In this document: positions 17,561 to 26,537 of the stretch, piece by piece | Layout: every line of letters starts with the position of its first letter | Position numbering within the stretch: position 1 is the stretch's first letter | Assembly (NCBI RefSeq): GCF_013337285.1 | Contig: NZ_SUPW01000013.1 | Coordinates: 1-64,000, forward strand | Source of the DNA: Agrobacterium tumefaciens | GTDB lineage: Bacteria > Pseudomonadota > Alphaproteobacteria > Rhizobiales > Rhizobiaceae | Length of the DNA stretch: 64,000 nucleotides | Direction: 5' to 3' | Position numbers and translations under genes: made by a program | The notes under the pieces: generated by a model | What the model was told of the DNA's origin: nothing | Databases searched by the model: none | What the model saw: the letters and a program-made list of their open reading frames with translations, nothing else

Positions 17561-19408
17561 TCAGGCGGCCCGGTTCAATCGATCCCTGCCCGCCGCCGAA
17601 CCCTGCTCCATCTGGAAACGCTGGACGAGATCGAGCAAGGCCTCCACCTCGCCGGACAGCACCCGGCTCGCTGCACTCGATTGTTCGGCAAGGGCCGCAT
17701 TCTGCTGCGTCATCTGGTCCATCTGGTTGACGGAACCGTTGACGTTGTGAAGCGCGGAAGACTGGTCCTGCGTTGCCGTTGCGATGGTTTCGACATGCTG
17801 GCTGACGGTGACGATCTGCTGGCTGATGGCGGAAAGAACCGTGCCCGCCTCCTGCACCAGTTTCGAGCCGGTGCCGACTTCGTGCGTCGACTGGTTGATG
17901 AGCTGCTTGATTTCACGCGCTGCGTCGGCGGAGCGTTGCGCCAGTTCACGCACTTCCTGCGCCACCACGGCAAAGCCCTTGCCCGCCTCACCCGCACGCG
18001 CCGCCTCGATGCCGGCGTTCAACGCGAGAAGATTGGTCTGGAAGGCGATATCGTCGATGACCTCGATGATCTGCTCGATCTTGCGTGAGGCGCCTTCGAT
18101 GCGGCCCATGGCATCAACGGCATTGCTGACAACAGAGCCGGAACTGTCGGCGCTTTGCTTGGTAATGCGGACGGCCTCATTGGCCTCCCGCGCCCGCTCG
18201 GCCGACGATCTGACCGTCGCGGTGATTTCCTCGACGGCAGCTGCGGTTTCTTCCAGCGATGCCGCCTGATTTTCGGTGCGCTTCGACAGGTCAACCGAGG
18301 ACTGCTCGATTTCAAAGCCGCTATGCTGGATGATCAGCGTCCGCTCACGGATCTGTCCCAGCGCATCGCGCAGGTTGAGCAGGGAACCGTTGAAATCCGT
18401 GCGCAGACGGTCCAGACGGCCGGCGAAAGGTGTCTCGATCGTACGGCTCAGATCGCCACGCGAGAGCCTGCCGAGACCGGATGCGATCTCGCTGACCGCG
18501 AATTCGATCTGGCTGTCCAGCTCCTGCTTTTCAGCGTCGTTACGATGGCGTTCGGATTCTGCCACGGAGCGTTCATCGGCGCTTCGTCCTTCGATGGCGA
18601 GTTTCTCAAGCGCGTTCTCGCGGAAGATCACCAGCGCGCGGGCAATGTTACCGAATTCGTTGGTGTTGGTGGCATAGGGGATTGGCGTTTCGAGATTACC
18701 CTCAGAAAGAGACTTCACCGCATCGGTCAGCTTACCCAGCGGCTGCAGCGTGCGCCTGATAACGAAATAGGCGAGCAGCCCGACACCGACCATGGCCAGC
18801 GCGCCGCAGATCAGCATCAGGTCGCGCAGGCCGAATATCTGGGCTTCGTAGACGGCCATGGGAACGCCGACGAAAAGAATGCCGACGGTGGCTCCGGTCT
18901 TGTTGGTAACTGGCATGTAACCGGTCATGTAATTGACGCCGAAAAGCGTGGCCGGACCGAAATATGCTTCGCCCTTGCTGACTTTTTCGAAAGCAGGATG
19001 ATCGGTGGCAAGCTTGGTGCCTGCCGCCCGTTCGCCCTTCTCGTTTTTCAGATTGGTGGTGATACGGACATATTCACCGGCCTTGGTTTCAAAAATTGTG
19101 GCGATGCCGCCGTTTCCGGCCGCGGTGCGATCAACAAGGTCGTTATCGCGCAGCGTCCCGATACTGGCGCGGCTGACGCTCTTCAGCGGTCCATCACCCA
19201 TGTCGAGGGTGACGCCACCGACCTTCATCTCGTAGAGGATCGCCATGCCGCGCATCGCACTGTTGGTATCGCGCAGCGCGGTGGTGATGATATTGTCCTT
19301 CAGGCGCATGTAGGTGGAAAAACCAACTGCCGCCACGCTGAGCATGATCAAGCCAATCGTCAGTGCGACGACCTTACTCGCAACGGTCTTAAAGAGCCGG
19401 TTGTGCAT
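17561..19408 (-). CDS. Methyl-accepting chemotaxis protein, transmembrane
   Basis: A 615-residue chemoreceptor. TM1 is about 12-33; a periplasmic Cache-type sensor (about 40-190) includes [23 protein letters not shown] and [21 protein letters not shown]2 is about 197-217; a HAMP domain follows ([14 protein letters not shown]), and then a long signalling domain with the hairpin tip [20 protein letters not shown] and flanking helices. There is no CheR-docking pentapeptide at the C-terminus (ends NRAA). I chose ATG 19408, preceded by GGGGAA, over an upstream in-frame start at 19453. It lies downstream of visR on the same strand, 157 bases away, so it may be in the motility regulon. Ligand unknown. 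Confidence 0.93.
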   Translation of the reverse strand: MHNRLFKTVASKVVALTIGLIMLSVAAVGFSTYMRLKDNIITTALRDTNSAMRGMAILYEMKVGGVTLDMGDGPLKSVSRASIGTLRDNDLVDRTAAGNGGIATIFETKAGEYVRITTNLKNEKGERAAGTKLATDHPAFEKVSKGEAYFGPATLFGVNYMTGYMPVTNKTGATVGILFVGVPMAVYEAQIFGLRDLMLICGALAMVGVGLLAYFVIRRTLQPLGKLTDAVKSLSEGNLETPIPYATNTNEFGNIARALVIFRENALEKLAIEGRSADERSVAESERHRNDAEKQELDSQIEFAVSEIASGLGRLSRGDLSRTIETPFAGRLDRLRTDFNGSLLNLRDALGQIRERTLIIQHSGFEIEQSSVDLSKRTENQAASLEETAAAVEEITATVRSSAERAREANEAVRITKQSADSSGSVVSNAVDAMGRIEGASRKIEQIIEVIDDIAFQTNLLALNAGIEAARAGEAGKGFAVVAQEVRELAQRSADAAREIKQLINQSTHEVGTGSKLVQEAGTVLSAISQQIVTVSQHVETIATATQDQSSALHNVNGSVNQMDQMTQQNAALAEQSSAASRVLSGEVEALLDLVQRFQMEQGSAAGRDRLNRAA

Positions 19409-19565
19409 GAAACAGTTCCCCAAAGCCAAACCTGCGACAGTTCTAGTTGGCAACTGTTAAAAAACGCGAAATAAGGCACGTGAATCATGCCCCGTCGGCA
19501 GGAATACCACGGTCAACGACCCTTGAGATGGCCGGATTTGCAGGACGGGCAAACCCCGTCCGCAA

Positions 19566-20321
19566 TCAATGGATATAGCCGAGCCGGATAGCCTTGGCGA
19601 TTGCCTGAATACGGTTGACGGAATCGAGCTTGATCGTCGCGGAACCGAGATAGGCATTGACCGTGTGCACGGAAAGCCCGAGCTTGACCGCGATCTCTTC
19701 ACTGATACGGCCGTCACCCGCCAGTTGCAGGCAGGCGATTTCCCTCTCGCTCAGTGCTTCCGAGGGTGCCGCCTTGCGCTCGTCGAGCGCCAGCATGTCC
19801 ACCATGATCTCGCAGCATTTGATGTGCTGCTCGATGACGACCTCGTTGTCGAGGACGAGATTGGTGCCGCAGAAAACGATGTAACCATTGCCGATGGTGC
19901 CGAGCCGCACCGGCATGGCCAGCCCCGCATAGGGCAACGTGTCGTTTTCGATCCGGCGCAGCAACGCCGGAACATCCGGAAGATCGGCAAAGCCGCCGGC
20001 GTTCTTGTTGCGCCAGATAACCGGCAACAGCGACGTCTCGATATGATCGAGAAGAATATCACCGACCGCGCGGATGAACTGCGTGCTCTGCTCTGCGGCA
20101 TTCATGCCCCAGTTTTCCAGCTCGCAGGTCATCTTCTTTTTGTTGGGGAAACCGGAAGCGGCAGCCTTCGTCACCACGAAATTTCGCGCGCCGACCAGCT
20201 TCTGCATGGCGACGAGCTTCGGAAACAGATCCGACCGGCTCGTTGCGACAGGAGTGCGGTAAAACATGCCCGTTTGACCTGTACCCTCATTGTCTTTCGT
20301 CTGTACCATCCGTCCGACCAT
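19566..20321 (-). CDS. visR: LuxR-type transcriptional regulator VisR
   Basis: A 251-residue LuxR-family regulator. The N-terminal two thirds resemble an autoinducer-type ligand domain, and the C-terminal HTH (about 185-245) has LSEREIACLQLAGDGRISEEIAVKLGLSVHTVNAYL. Together with the adjacent paralogue of equal size it matches VisN/VisR, which act as a heterodimer at the top of the flagellar and chemotaxis cascade in Sinorhizobium and Agrobacterium. Its start ATG (20321) overlaps the visN stop as TAATG, so the two are translationally coupled and probably made in equal amounts. No ligand is known. Confidence 0.9.
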   Translation of the reverse strand: MVGRMVQTKDNEGTGQTGMFYRTPVATSRSDLFPKLVAMQKLVGARNFVVTKAAASGFPNKKKMTCELENWGMNAAEQSTQFIRAVGDILLDHIETSLLPVIWRNKNAGGFADLPDVPALLRRIENDTLPYAGLAMPVRLGTIGNGYIVFCGTNLVLDNEVVIEQHIKCCEIMVDMLALDERKAAPSEALSEREIACLQLAGDGRISEEIAVKLGLSVHTVNAYLGSATIKLDSVNRIQAIAKAIRLGYIH

Positions 20322-21052
20322 TATACGAGGTTGTTGCGCACGGCGTAGGCAATTGCCTCCGAGCGGGTTTTTGTCGCGGTTTTACGCATCACGCTTGTAA
20401 TGTAATTATTGATCGTATTGCGCGAAATGCCAAGGATCATCGCAATTTCGTCGCTTGTCTTGCCTTCTGCAATCCAGAACAGGCATTCGAGCTCGCGCTC
20501 GGTAAGATCGATATCACGCACAGGCTTTGCTTCGCTGGCGATGCCGAAACTGATGCAATAACCTGTTAGCAGGGCGATTTCGCGCAGACGCTCCGGTGAA
20601 GGAACAACGTGTTCGGGAAACAGCAGCAGGAGGGAAAGCCGGATGCGGCCTACGCAGAAGGACAGTGCGGAATATTGCCGGTCGATACCGTAGGGAACAG
20701 AAACGTCGTCAGGAAGAAACAATAATCGTGGCCGCAGAAGCGAAAGGCATTTTTCCATTTCGCTCGATCTGTTCTGGCTGTTCGTCAGTTCAATACCCAG
20801 CCTGCGTACCAGATCGAAAGGCCAGTCGGATGTGACGATGAATTTCAGCCCGGTTTCTTCGAGAAGATCATCCCGCGCCAGCAGATAATGCGAGGCGCCG
20901 GCGTAAGTTACAAGCAGATCCAGTGCACCTGCAACGTTACCGGCAGCGGCCGTGGCTGCGACATTTTTGGCAAGCTGGTCGCGCGGCAAGGGCTTACCCA
21001 TGCCCTCCATAGGCTTGGCAGACAGCCTGCGGATATCAACATCGACTTTCAA
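20321..21052 (-). CDS. visN: LuxR-type transcriptional regulator VisN
   Basis: A 243-residue partner of VisR. The C-terminal HTH is LTERELECLFWIAEGKTSDEIAMILGISRNTINNYI (about 175-215). Its place beside fliF and the che operon, and the coupling to visR, support VisN, class IA regulator of motility genes. The frame is open to 21076, but a TATAAT box at 21083-21088 would put the transcript start near 21076. I therefore prefer TTG 21052, with AGAGGG about nine bases upstream; ATG starts 14-17 codons further in remain possible. Experimental start mapping is absent. Confidence 0.88.
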   Translation of the reverse strand: MKVDVDIRRLSAKPMEGMGKPLPRDQLAKNVAATAAAGNVAGALDLLVTYAGASHYLLARDDLLEETGLKFIVTSDWPFDLVRRLGIELTNSQNRSSEMEKCLSLLRPRLLFLPDDVSVPYGIDRQYSALSFCVGRIRLSLLLLFPEHVVPSPERLREIALLTGYCISFGIASEAKPVRDIDLTERELECLFWIAEGKTSDEIAMILGISRNTINNYITSVMRKTATKTRSEAIAYAVRNNLV

Positions 21053-21082
21053 TCGCCTACGCCCTCTTGCTCCCAACGGGAG

Positions 21083-21114
21083 ATTATACCTCGGGATGGA
21101 ATCATTCCATTCAA
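21083..21114 (-). promoter_or_regulatory. Predicted visN promoter with palindrome in a 20-bp spacer
   Basis: On the minus strand TTGAAT (complement of 21109-21114) and a perfect TATAAT (complement of 21083-21088) are separated by 20 bp, longer than the normal 17. A perfect palindrome ATGGAAT-C-ATTCCAT (21096-21110) fills most of the spacer. The half-similar GAATCATTTCATT occurs again at 21154-21166. This looks like a factor-controlled promoter; the factor is unknown. Confidence 0.5.
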
Positions 21115-21390
21115 GAAGCTTACCAAAACGGAATGGCGCGCCCCCGGAGACCGAATCATTTCATTTTATGGAACCGACCGGAATTTGCCATTACCTGACA
21201 ACAGCCTTTCCACGTATTTCCTCATTCGTCTATTGCTAAAAAAACATACTGAAAAGCTGGCTGATTCATAATCGGCATTCTCAGCCTATTCCCAGCAAAC
21301 TGTATCGTTGATGAATGATTTGTAAATGCTGTCCTGAAACGAGAATGCCACGGGCCGGCGACCAAGGATAGTAAAAAGCCCGAAAATGCG
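21115..21390. other. Intergenic region between visN promoter and fliF terminator
   Basis: No gene is seen in these 276 bases. They hold the second GAATCATTTCATT element (21154-21166) and a perfect 9-bp inverted repeat, GGCATTCTC (21274-21282) and GAGAATGCC (21341-21349), with 58 bases between the arms. The arms could form a loop in DNA or RNA; the function is unknown. Confidence 0.45.
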
Positions 21391-21417
21391 AAAAAGGCCG
21401 GGTAAACCCGGCCTTTT
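21391..21417 (-). terminator. Terminator of fliF
   Basis: GGCCGGG (21396-21402) pairs with CCCGGCC (21407-21413), extended by four A-T pairs, with five Ts after the stem on the minus strand. It lies 6 bases after the fliF stop and separates fliF from visN. Confidence 0.9.
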
Positions 21418-21422
21418 CAAAA

Positions 21423-23105
21423 TCACGCTGCTTTTTCCACCGCCCATTTGCGCAGGATCTTGGCTGCTCTTTCCTCGCTGATTTCCACCATGCGGGAGAG
21501 CCTGCGTTCCGGTCCTTCGCGAACCCGGCGGTTGAAGGTGCCTTCGCTGTCGCCACCCGCCAGAAGATCGTCGGTGCTGTCGAAGCCGAAATCCGCTCCG
21601 AAACCTTCCATAAGACCACCAGCACCTGCATCCATGCCGGGAGAGAAATCCGGCAGTTCGAGACCGGCGGTCTCCTGGCTGAGCTGACCGGCAGCCGCAC
21701 CATTGCCGGCAACCGTGCGGACCAGGGGACGCACACCGAGCCAGACGACGAGGAAAGCGACGGCGACGAAAGCGAGCGAGTTGATGATGCCGGCGGAATT
21801 GCGGCTCAGCACTTCCATGACGCCCGGACCGCTGGTGGCCTCGTCGAGCAATTGCGTTTCCAGGAAGTCCATTGCCGTCAGCGTGACGATATCGCCACGA
21901 TCCGAAGAGATGCCTGCCGCCGACGTCACGATCTTCTGCATTTCGGCAAGATAGGCGTCGATCTTGGTCTGATCGACGGGTTCGCCGACCATCTTGGCAA
22001 TACGGCCCTTGTTGACGACCACGGCAACTGAAATCTTCTCGACGGTATAGCCGTTCTTGACCGTGGCGACCGTTTTCGAGTTGATCTCGTAATTGGTCTG
22101 CTCTTCCTTCTTGGCCGACTGGTCGGAAGACTGCGGGCCGCCAGCGCCGCCCTGAGGGGCAGCCTGCGGCACGTTCTGTTCCACGGTCGCTGCCGTATCC
22201 GGCTGCGTCTCCTGGGATTTCTGGTCTTCCTTTACCGTGCGAACAGAGCGCTCGACACGCGATTCCGGATCGTAGACGGTTTCCTGAATCTGGCGGCTGT
22301 CGGTGTTCAGCTGCGCCGTGACGCTGGAGCGGAAATTGTCCATGCCAAGGAAAGGCGCCAGCGCCTTGTCGATATTGGTGGTGATTTCCTGCTGGACATT
22401 CTGCGCCAGTGTCAGCGAGCGGTTCATGGCGGCGTTGGTGACATCGTCGCCGGAAGCGAGAAGCTGGCCGGTGGAATCGAGCAGGGTCACGTCATCGACT
22501 TCAAGACCGGGAACGGCCGAGGCGACGAGGTGACGGATGGAGGCGGACGCCTTGCGACCTGCGGTGGCGCTGGCGCGGATCATGACCGATGCGGTGGGCT
22601 TCTGTTCGCCACGGCGGAAATTGCCGACATCAGGCATGACGATATGGACGCGTGCAGCCGCAATCCCGTCGATCTGCTGGATGGAGCGGCTAATCTCACC
22701 CTCAAGGGCACGAACGCGCGTCACTTCCTGCATGAAGGAGGTCAGGCCGAGAGAACCGACATTGTCGAAAAGCTCGTAACCGGCATTGGCGCTATCAGGC
22801 AGACCGCGCTCGGCCAGAAGCAGCCTTGCCTTGCTGGTAAGCCCTACGGGAACTTGAAGGCTCGAACCGTCGGTTCCGACCTGAAAGTCCAGCCCCGATT
22901 CGGCGAGCGCAATGCTGATCTTGTTGAGGTCGCTTTTTTCAAGCCCTACATAAAGGGTCTCGTAAGCGGGACGGTTCACGTAGAGCGCTGCTGCAAGGAT
23001 AACGGCCATGGACAAAACGCCCACGCCGCCCAGCATCAGCAGCCGTGTCTGACCCAGCGCCGCGATATTTTTCAGGACCTGAGGGATTTGATTTAACAGA
23101 TTCAT
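21423..23105 (-). CDS. fliF: Flagellar M-ring protein FliF
   Basis: FliF forms the MS ring of the flagellar basal body in the inner membrane. The 560 residues show TM1 (about 22-46, LLMLGGVGVLSMAVILAAALYV), the YscJ-like ring-building region (PAYETLYVGLEKSDLNKI, LLAERGLPDSANAGYELFD, ALEGEISRSIQQIDGIAAARVHIV), a disordered loop rich in Gln/Pro (about 300-345), TM2 (about 440-462), and a C-terminal acidic segment that binds FliG. The start is ATG 23105 after GCGGAA; an ATG six codons earlier is possible. It lies 129 bases after cheT, so it may have its own promoter or be the end of the che transcript. Confidence 0.96.
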   Translation of the reverse strand: MNLLNQIPQVLKNIAALGQTRLLMLGGVGVLSMAVILAAALYVNRPAYETLYVGLEKSDLNKISIALAESGLDFQVGTDGSSLQVPVGLTSKARLLLAERGLPDSANAGYELFDNVGSLGLTSFMQEVTRVRALEGEISRSIQQIDGIAAARVHIVMPDVGNFRRGEQKPTASVMIRASATAGRKASASIRHLVASAVPGLEVDDVTLLDSTGQLLASGDDVTNAAMNRSLTLAQNVQQEITTNIDKALAPFLGMDNFRSSVTAQLNTDSRQIQETVYDPESRVERSVRTVKEDQKSQETQPDTAATVEQNVPQAAPQGGAGGPQSSDQSAKKEEQTNYEINSKTVATVKNGYTVEKISVAVVVNKGRIAKMVGEPVDQTKIDAYLAEMQKIVTSAAGISSDRGDIVTLTAMDFLETQLLDEATSGPGVMEVLSRNSAGIINSLAFVAVAFLVVWLGVRPLVRTVAGNGAAAGQLSQETAGLELPDFSPGMDAGAGGLMEGFGADFGFDSTDDLLAGGDSEGTFNRRVREGPERRLSRMVEISEERAAKILRKWAVEKAA

Positions 23106-23234
23106 TCTGTTCCGCACCGTCATTCATAGAATCCGAGACCTTTTGGCCCCGTAATGACAATAGGGTGCGAAGCTTGCGCGAGCGTTGCCTTTCTCCGCAT
23201 TCGGCGAGGAAAGGAACGTCGGCGGGAATACGGT

Positions 23235-23618
23235 CTAAAACAGGTCGAAGTCGCCGGAAGCCTTGTCCAGCGGCTGGGAATGGCCATGGCGGAAGGCGGC
23301 GCCCAGCGCCTTTTGCATTTCGGCAAGCTTGACGAGGCTGAGCGCCGTGGAGACATCGACGATCCATTCACCGGGAATGGAACCGGTGACGGTGTCGATG
23401 AATTCGGCAAGACCGCGGGTCTTCTGGACGGCGAGGTCAATACCCTGCAACAGCTTGATGCCGTCGCCGGACAATTGACCGCTGGTCACTTCCAGCAACT
23501 GCGGCTCGATACGTTCGATGAGATAGGCGACGTCGTGCAATTCCGACACCACGCGCATGAGAACATCCGGCAGGGCTTCTTCGAACGGAGCGGTACCGGC
23601 GTGGTCTGCAATCTGCAT
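23235..23618 (-). CDS. cheT: Chemotaxis protein CheT (CheZ-like phosphatase candidate)
   Basis: A 127-residue helical protein placed directly after cheD, the position of cheT (orf9) in rhizobial che operons. In Sinorhizobium meliloti CheT has been described as a signal-termination protein acting on phosphorylated CheY. Here the helix GIDLAVQKTRGL contains D61-x3-Q65, the same DxxxQ pattern as the catalytic pair of CheZ. The last residues, SGDFDLF, are an acidic-aromatic tail like CheZ's CheY-binding tail and like the end of the neighbouring CheD. It starts 14 bases after cheD. The phosphatase role for this copy is inferred. Confidence 0.75.
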   Translation of the reverse strand: MQIADHAGTAPFEEALPDVLMRVVSELHDVAYLIERIEPQLLEVTSGQLSGDGIKLLQGIDLAVQKTRGLAEFIDTVTGSIPGEWIVDVSTALSLVKLAEMQKALGAAFRHGHSQPLDKASGDFDLF

Positions 23619-23632
23619 TGGAAACTCCGTGA

Positions 23633-24178
23633 CTAGAAAAATTCGATGTCGTTGGCGACGGGCTTTGGGGCCGGCACCGGACGCGTTTCCATGGCAACCG
23701 TCTTCTGAGTTTCCGCGCCGCTCAGCGGATGCTGACGCGCGCGACCAGAGACAGGCCAGAACTCGATCTTGCGGCCATGCTCTCCGCCCGTGGAGGAGCT
23801 TATGACAGGAATGCCTTCATCCTTCAGAAACTGCATGGCGAAGATGGCGTTCTGTTCACCGACATTCGAGAAGCTGGCGATCGTCTTCGCGCCGCCGAAA
23901 ACCTTGGCCTCCAGCCGGTCGCGGCGGGCGCCCTTCTTCAGAAGGCCGTTGATCAGAAGTTCCATGAGATGCACGCCGTAACGCGTCGCATCTCCCCCGG
24001 TCACATTGCCCGTTCCCGGCAGCAGGAAGTGGTTCATTCCTCCAAGGCCGGCAACGGGATCTCTCAGACAGGCGGCCACGCACGAACCGAGTATCGTCGT
24101 CATGACCACGTCGGGATCGCTGACAACCTTGTACTCGCCCTGAATGATATGTACGCGCTTAGCCGCAGCTTCAATCAT
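23633..24178 (-). CDS. cheD: Chemoreceptor glutamine deamidase CheD
   Basis: CheD deamidates glutamines in chemoreceptors. The 181 residues carry the catalytic Cys33 in [14 protein letters not shown] and His50 in [10 protein letters not shown], spaced as in the Thermotoga enzyme, and a conserved GGA-like strand ([12 protein letters not shown]). Its ATG overlaps the cheY2 stop by four bases (ATGA). The C-terminal tail ends ANDIEFF, acidic and aromatic, possibly a docking peptide. Confidence 0.95.
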   Translation of the reverse strand: MIEAAAKRVHIIQGEYKVVSDPDVVMTTILGSCVAACLRDPVAGLGGMNHFLLPGTGNVTGGDATRYGVHLMELLINGLLKKGARRDRLEAKVFGGAKTIASFSNVGEQNAIFAMQFLKDEGIPVISSSTGGEHGRKIEFWPVSGRARQHPLSGAETQKTVAMETRPVPAPKPVANDIEFF

Positions 24179-24564
24179 TTCAGCGATCCGAAAACCGCCT
24201 CGATGGCTGCACGCATCTTGTCGATGGTGAAAGGCTTGGCCAGCACGTTGTTCGCACCGAGCTGCGCCGCCTTCTGCACCAGCGCGCGGTCACCCTGCGC
24301 GGTGAGGATGATGAAGGCCGCCTTTTTGAGGGTCGGGTTGGCCCGCACGGCGTGCAGGAAACCGAGACCGTCCATTTTCGGCATGTTGAAGTCGGAGATG
24401 ACGAGATGATGGGGCTGCTGCTCCATGATCTTCAATCCCTGCTCGCCATCGCCGGCGGAAGTGATCTGCTTGAAGCCGAGCTGTGTCAGCGCATCGCTGA
24501 GGAGCAACCGGCTGGTCACCTGATCGTCAACGATCAGAACTTTGATCTTTTCTGCGAGAGACAT
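24175..24564 (-). CDS. cheY2: Chemotaxis response regulator CheY2
   Basis: A 129-residue single receiver domain. Asp13 and Asp14 (IVDD), phospho-acceptor Asp58 in [12 protein letters not shown], Thr in ILTAQGD and Lys in VLAKPF are present. In rhizobia CheY2 is the main motor-controlling regulator, acting on FliM to slow rotation. The ATG overlaps the cheB stop by one base (TAATG), and its own stop overlaps cheD. Confidence 0.95.
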   Translation of the reverse strand: MSLAEKIKVLIVDDQVTSRLLLSDALTQLGFKQITSAGDGEQGLKIMEQQPHHLVISDFNMPKMDGLGFLHAVRANPTLKKAAFIILTAQGDRALVQKAAQLGANNVLAKPFTIDKMRAAIEAVFGSLK

Positions 24565-25619
24565 TAGTCAGCACCTTCTTTGCGGGCAATGGTTAGTTTC
24601 AGGATTTCTTCGCCGATGGAGGCCAGCGGCAATTGCTGTTCAACGGCGCCAAGCTCATAGGCCACGCGGGGCATGCCGTAGACGACGCAGGTTTTTTCAT
24701 TCTGGCCGACAGTGCGCGCACCGGCATGCCGCATTTTCAGCAGTCCGGCCGCGCCATCACGGCCCATGCCGGTGAGAATGACGCCGACGGCGTTGCGTCC
24801 GGCAAGCTCGGCCACAGAATCGAACAGGACATCGACGGAAGGGCGATGGCCGTTGACCGGATCACGCTCGATGAGCCGGCAGCAGGGTGCTGCGCGGTTG
24901 GCGATCTGCAGGTGGCGCTCGCCGCCCGGCGCGAGATAAATCTTGCCCGTTTGCAGCCGTGCGCCATCCGTCGCTTCTTCCACGACGGGCGCGCAGATGC
25001 GGTTCAGCCGCTCGGCGAAACTCTTGGTGAAGGTCGACGGCATGTGCTGGGTGATGACGGTCGGCGGGCAATTGGCCGGAAATTTTTGCAGCACGGCGAT
25101 CAGCGCCTCGACCCCACCCGTGGATGAACCGATGGCCACGACTTTGCGACCGGCCCGATAATCACTGACCGGCGTAGGCTGCACTGCCGCCGTGCTTTCC
25201 GGACGAGCCGCGCGATAGGCGGCATGCTGGGAGCGGGCGGCGGCTTTCACCTTGTCGGCGAGATCGCCAAAGGGACGCGCATCACCCGGAGCCGGTTTGC
25301 CGACGCAGTCGAAAGCACCGATTTCAAGGGCAGCGAGCGAGGCATCCGCACCGCGATGTGTAAGCGACGAGACCATGATGACCGGCATCGGCCGCAGGCG
25401 CATGATCTTTTCGAGGAATTCAAGGCCGTTCATTTCCGGCATCTCGATGTCGAGTGTCACGACATCGGGGTTGAGCTGCTTGATAGCTGCTCTCGCTTCC
25501 ATGGCGTTGCCGGCCTGTCCGACCACCTCGACTTCCGGATCAGCCTTGAGGACAGCCGAAATCAGCCCGCGCATCGTTGGACTATCATCGACGACGAGTA
25601 CCCGTGCGAGTGCGCTCAT
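24564..25619 (-). CDS. cheB: Protein-glutamate methylesterase CheB
   Basis: CheB removes methyl groups from chemoreceptors. The 351 residues contain an N-terminal receiver with Asp57 ([12 protein letters not shown]), a linker (about 125-158), and a methylesterase domain with the triad Ser166 (GSSTGG), His192 (TQHMP) and Asp288 ([11 protein letters not shown]). It overlaps cheR by four bases (ATGA) and cheY2 by one, so its synthesis is coupled to both. Confidence 0.97.
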   Translation of the reverse strand: MSALARVLVVDDSPTMRGLISAVLKADPEVEVVGQAGNAMEARAAIKQLNPDVVTLDIEMPEMNGLEFLEKIMRLRPMPVIMVSSLTHRGADASLAALEIGAFDCVGKPAPGDARPFGDLADKVKAAARSQHAAYRAARPESTAAVQPTPVSDYRAGRKVVAIGSSTGGVEALIAVLQKFPANCPPTVITQHMPSTFTKSFAERLNRICAPVVEEATDGARLQTGKIYLAPGGERHLQIANRAAPCCRLIERDPVNGHRPSVDVLFDSVAELAGRNAVGVILTGMGRDGAAGLLKMRHAGARTVGQNEKTCVVYGMPRVAYELGAVEQQLPLASIGEEILKLTIARKEGAD

Positions 25620-26524
25620 GCCTTCCTCCCGGATGCGTGACCAATGTAGCGGTAGGTGGTGATGCCGGTGTTATCGAACAGGTTCTTGGCGTCGCCGGAG
25701 ACGCGTTCGGAATGGCCGATATAAAGATGACCACCTTCCGGCAGCAGTCCTGCGAAACGCGACCAGATGCGTGTCTGCGTCGGCTCGTCGAAATAGATGA
25801 CGACGTTGCGGCAGAAAATGACGTCGAAATTGCCCTTGAAAGGCCATTGCGTCATCAGATTCAATTCGTTGAAGGTGATGAGACGCTTGACCTTGTCGTC
25901 GATGCGGAACTTGCGGCGACCGCCGGCATCGACCTCCGTGAACCATTGCTTGCGCATGGCGGGAGACACGGTTTCGAGCGCGTTGTCGTCGTAAACGCCG
26001 GCGCGGGCCTGCGCCAGAATCTTCGGGTCGATGTCGGTCGCCAGAATTTTGAAATCGTAGTCCGCCGCATTCGGGAACATGGCGAGCACGGTAAGGGCAA
26101 TGGAATAGGGTTCCTGCCCGTCGGAACAGGCCGCCGACCAGATGCGGACACGTCCACCGCTCTTTGCTCTTGCAATGAGACCCGGCAGGACCTCGTCACG
26201 CAGATGTTCGAAATGATGGTTCTCGCGGAAGAAGCGCGTGAAATTCGTCGTCAGGTGCGACAACATTTCGCGCCGCGCCGGGGCGCCCTCGGTTGAGGAG
26301 ACCAACGTGCAATATTCGCGGAAACCGGAGAGGCCGAGATTGCGGATATGCTTCGAGAGGCGGGAATAGACCAGCGACGCCTTGGTGTCGTTGAGATAGA
26401 TGCCCGCATCCGCATAGATCATCGCAGCGATCTCCGACAGATCGCGTCGTGTCAGCGGATATTCACCGCTGGCAAGAACGTCGTCCGGAGACTGGCGCTG
26501 GTCGCTGAGATTAAGTGCTGCCAT
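25616..26524 (-). CDS. cheR: Chemotaxis protein methyltransferase CheR
   Basis: CheR methylates glutamates of chemoreceptors using S-adenosylmethionine. The 302 residues include the N-terminal helical domain ([17 protein letters not shown]), the SAM-binding region [39 protein letters not shown], and [14 protein letters not shown] chose ATG 26524, 13 bases after the cheA stop and preceded by AAAGCGGA; a TTG ten codons earlier would start inside cheA. No cheW lies between cheA and cheR. Confidence 0.96.
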   Translation of the reverse strand: MAALNLSDQRQSPDDVLASGEYPLTRRDLSEIAAMIYADAGIYLNDTKASLVYSRLSKHIRNLGLSGFREYCTLVSSTEGAPARREMLSHLTTNFTRFFRENHHFEHLRDEVLPGLIARAKSGGRVRIWSAACSDGQEPYSIALTVLAMFPNAADYDFKILATDIDPKILAQARAGVYDDNALETVSPAMRKQWFTEVDAGGRRKFRIDDKVKRLITFNELNLMTQWPFKGNFDVIFCRNVVIYFDEPTQTRIWSRFAGLLPEGGHLYIGHSERVSGDAKNLFDNTGITTYRYIGHASGRKA

Positions 26525-26537
26525 GGATGATCCGCTT

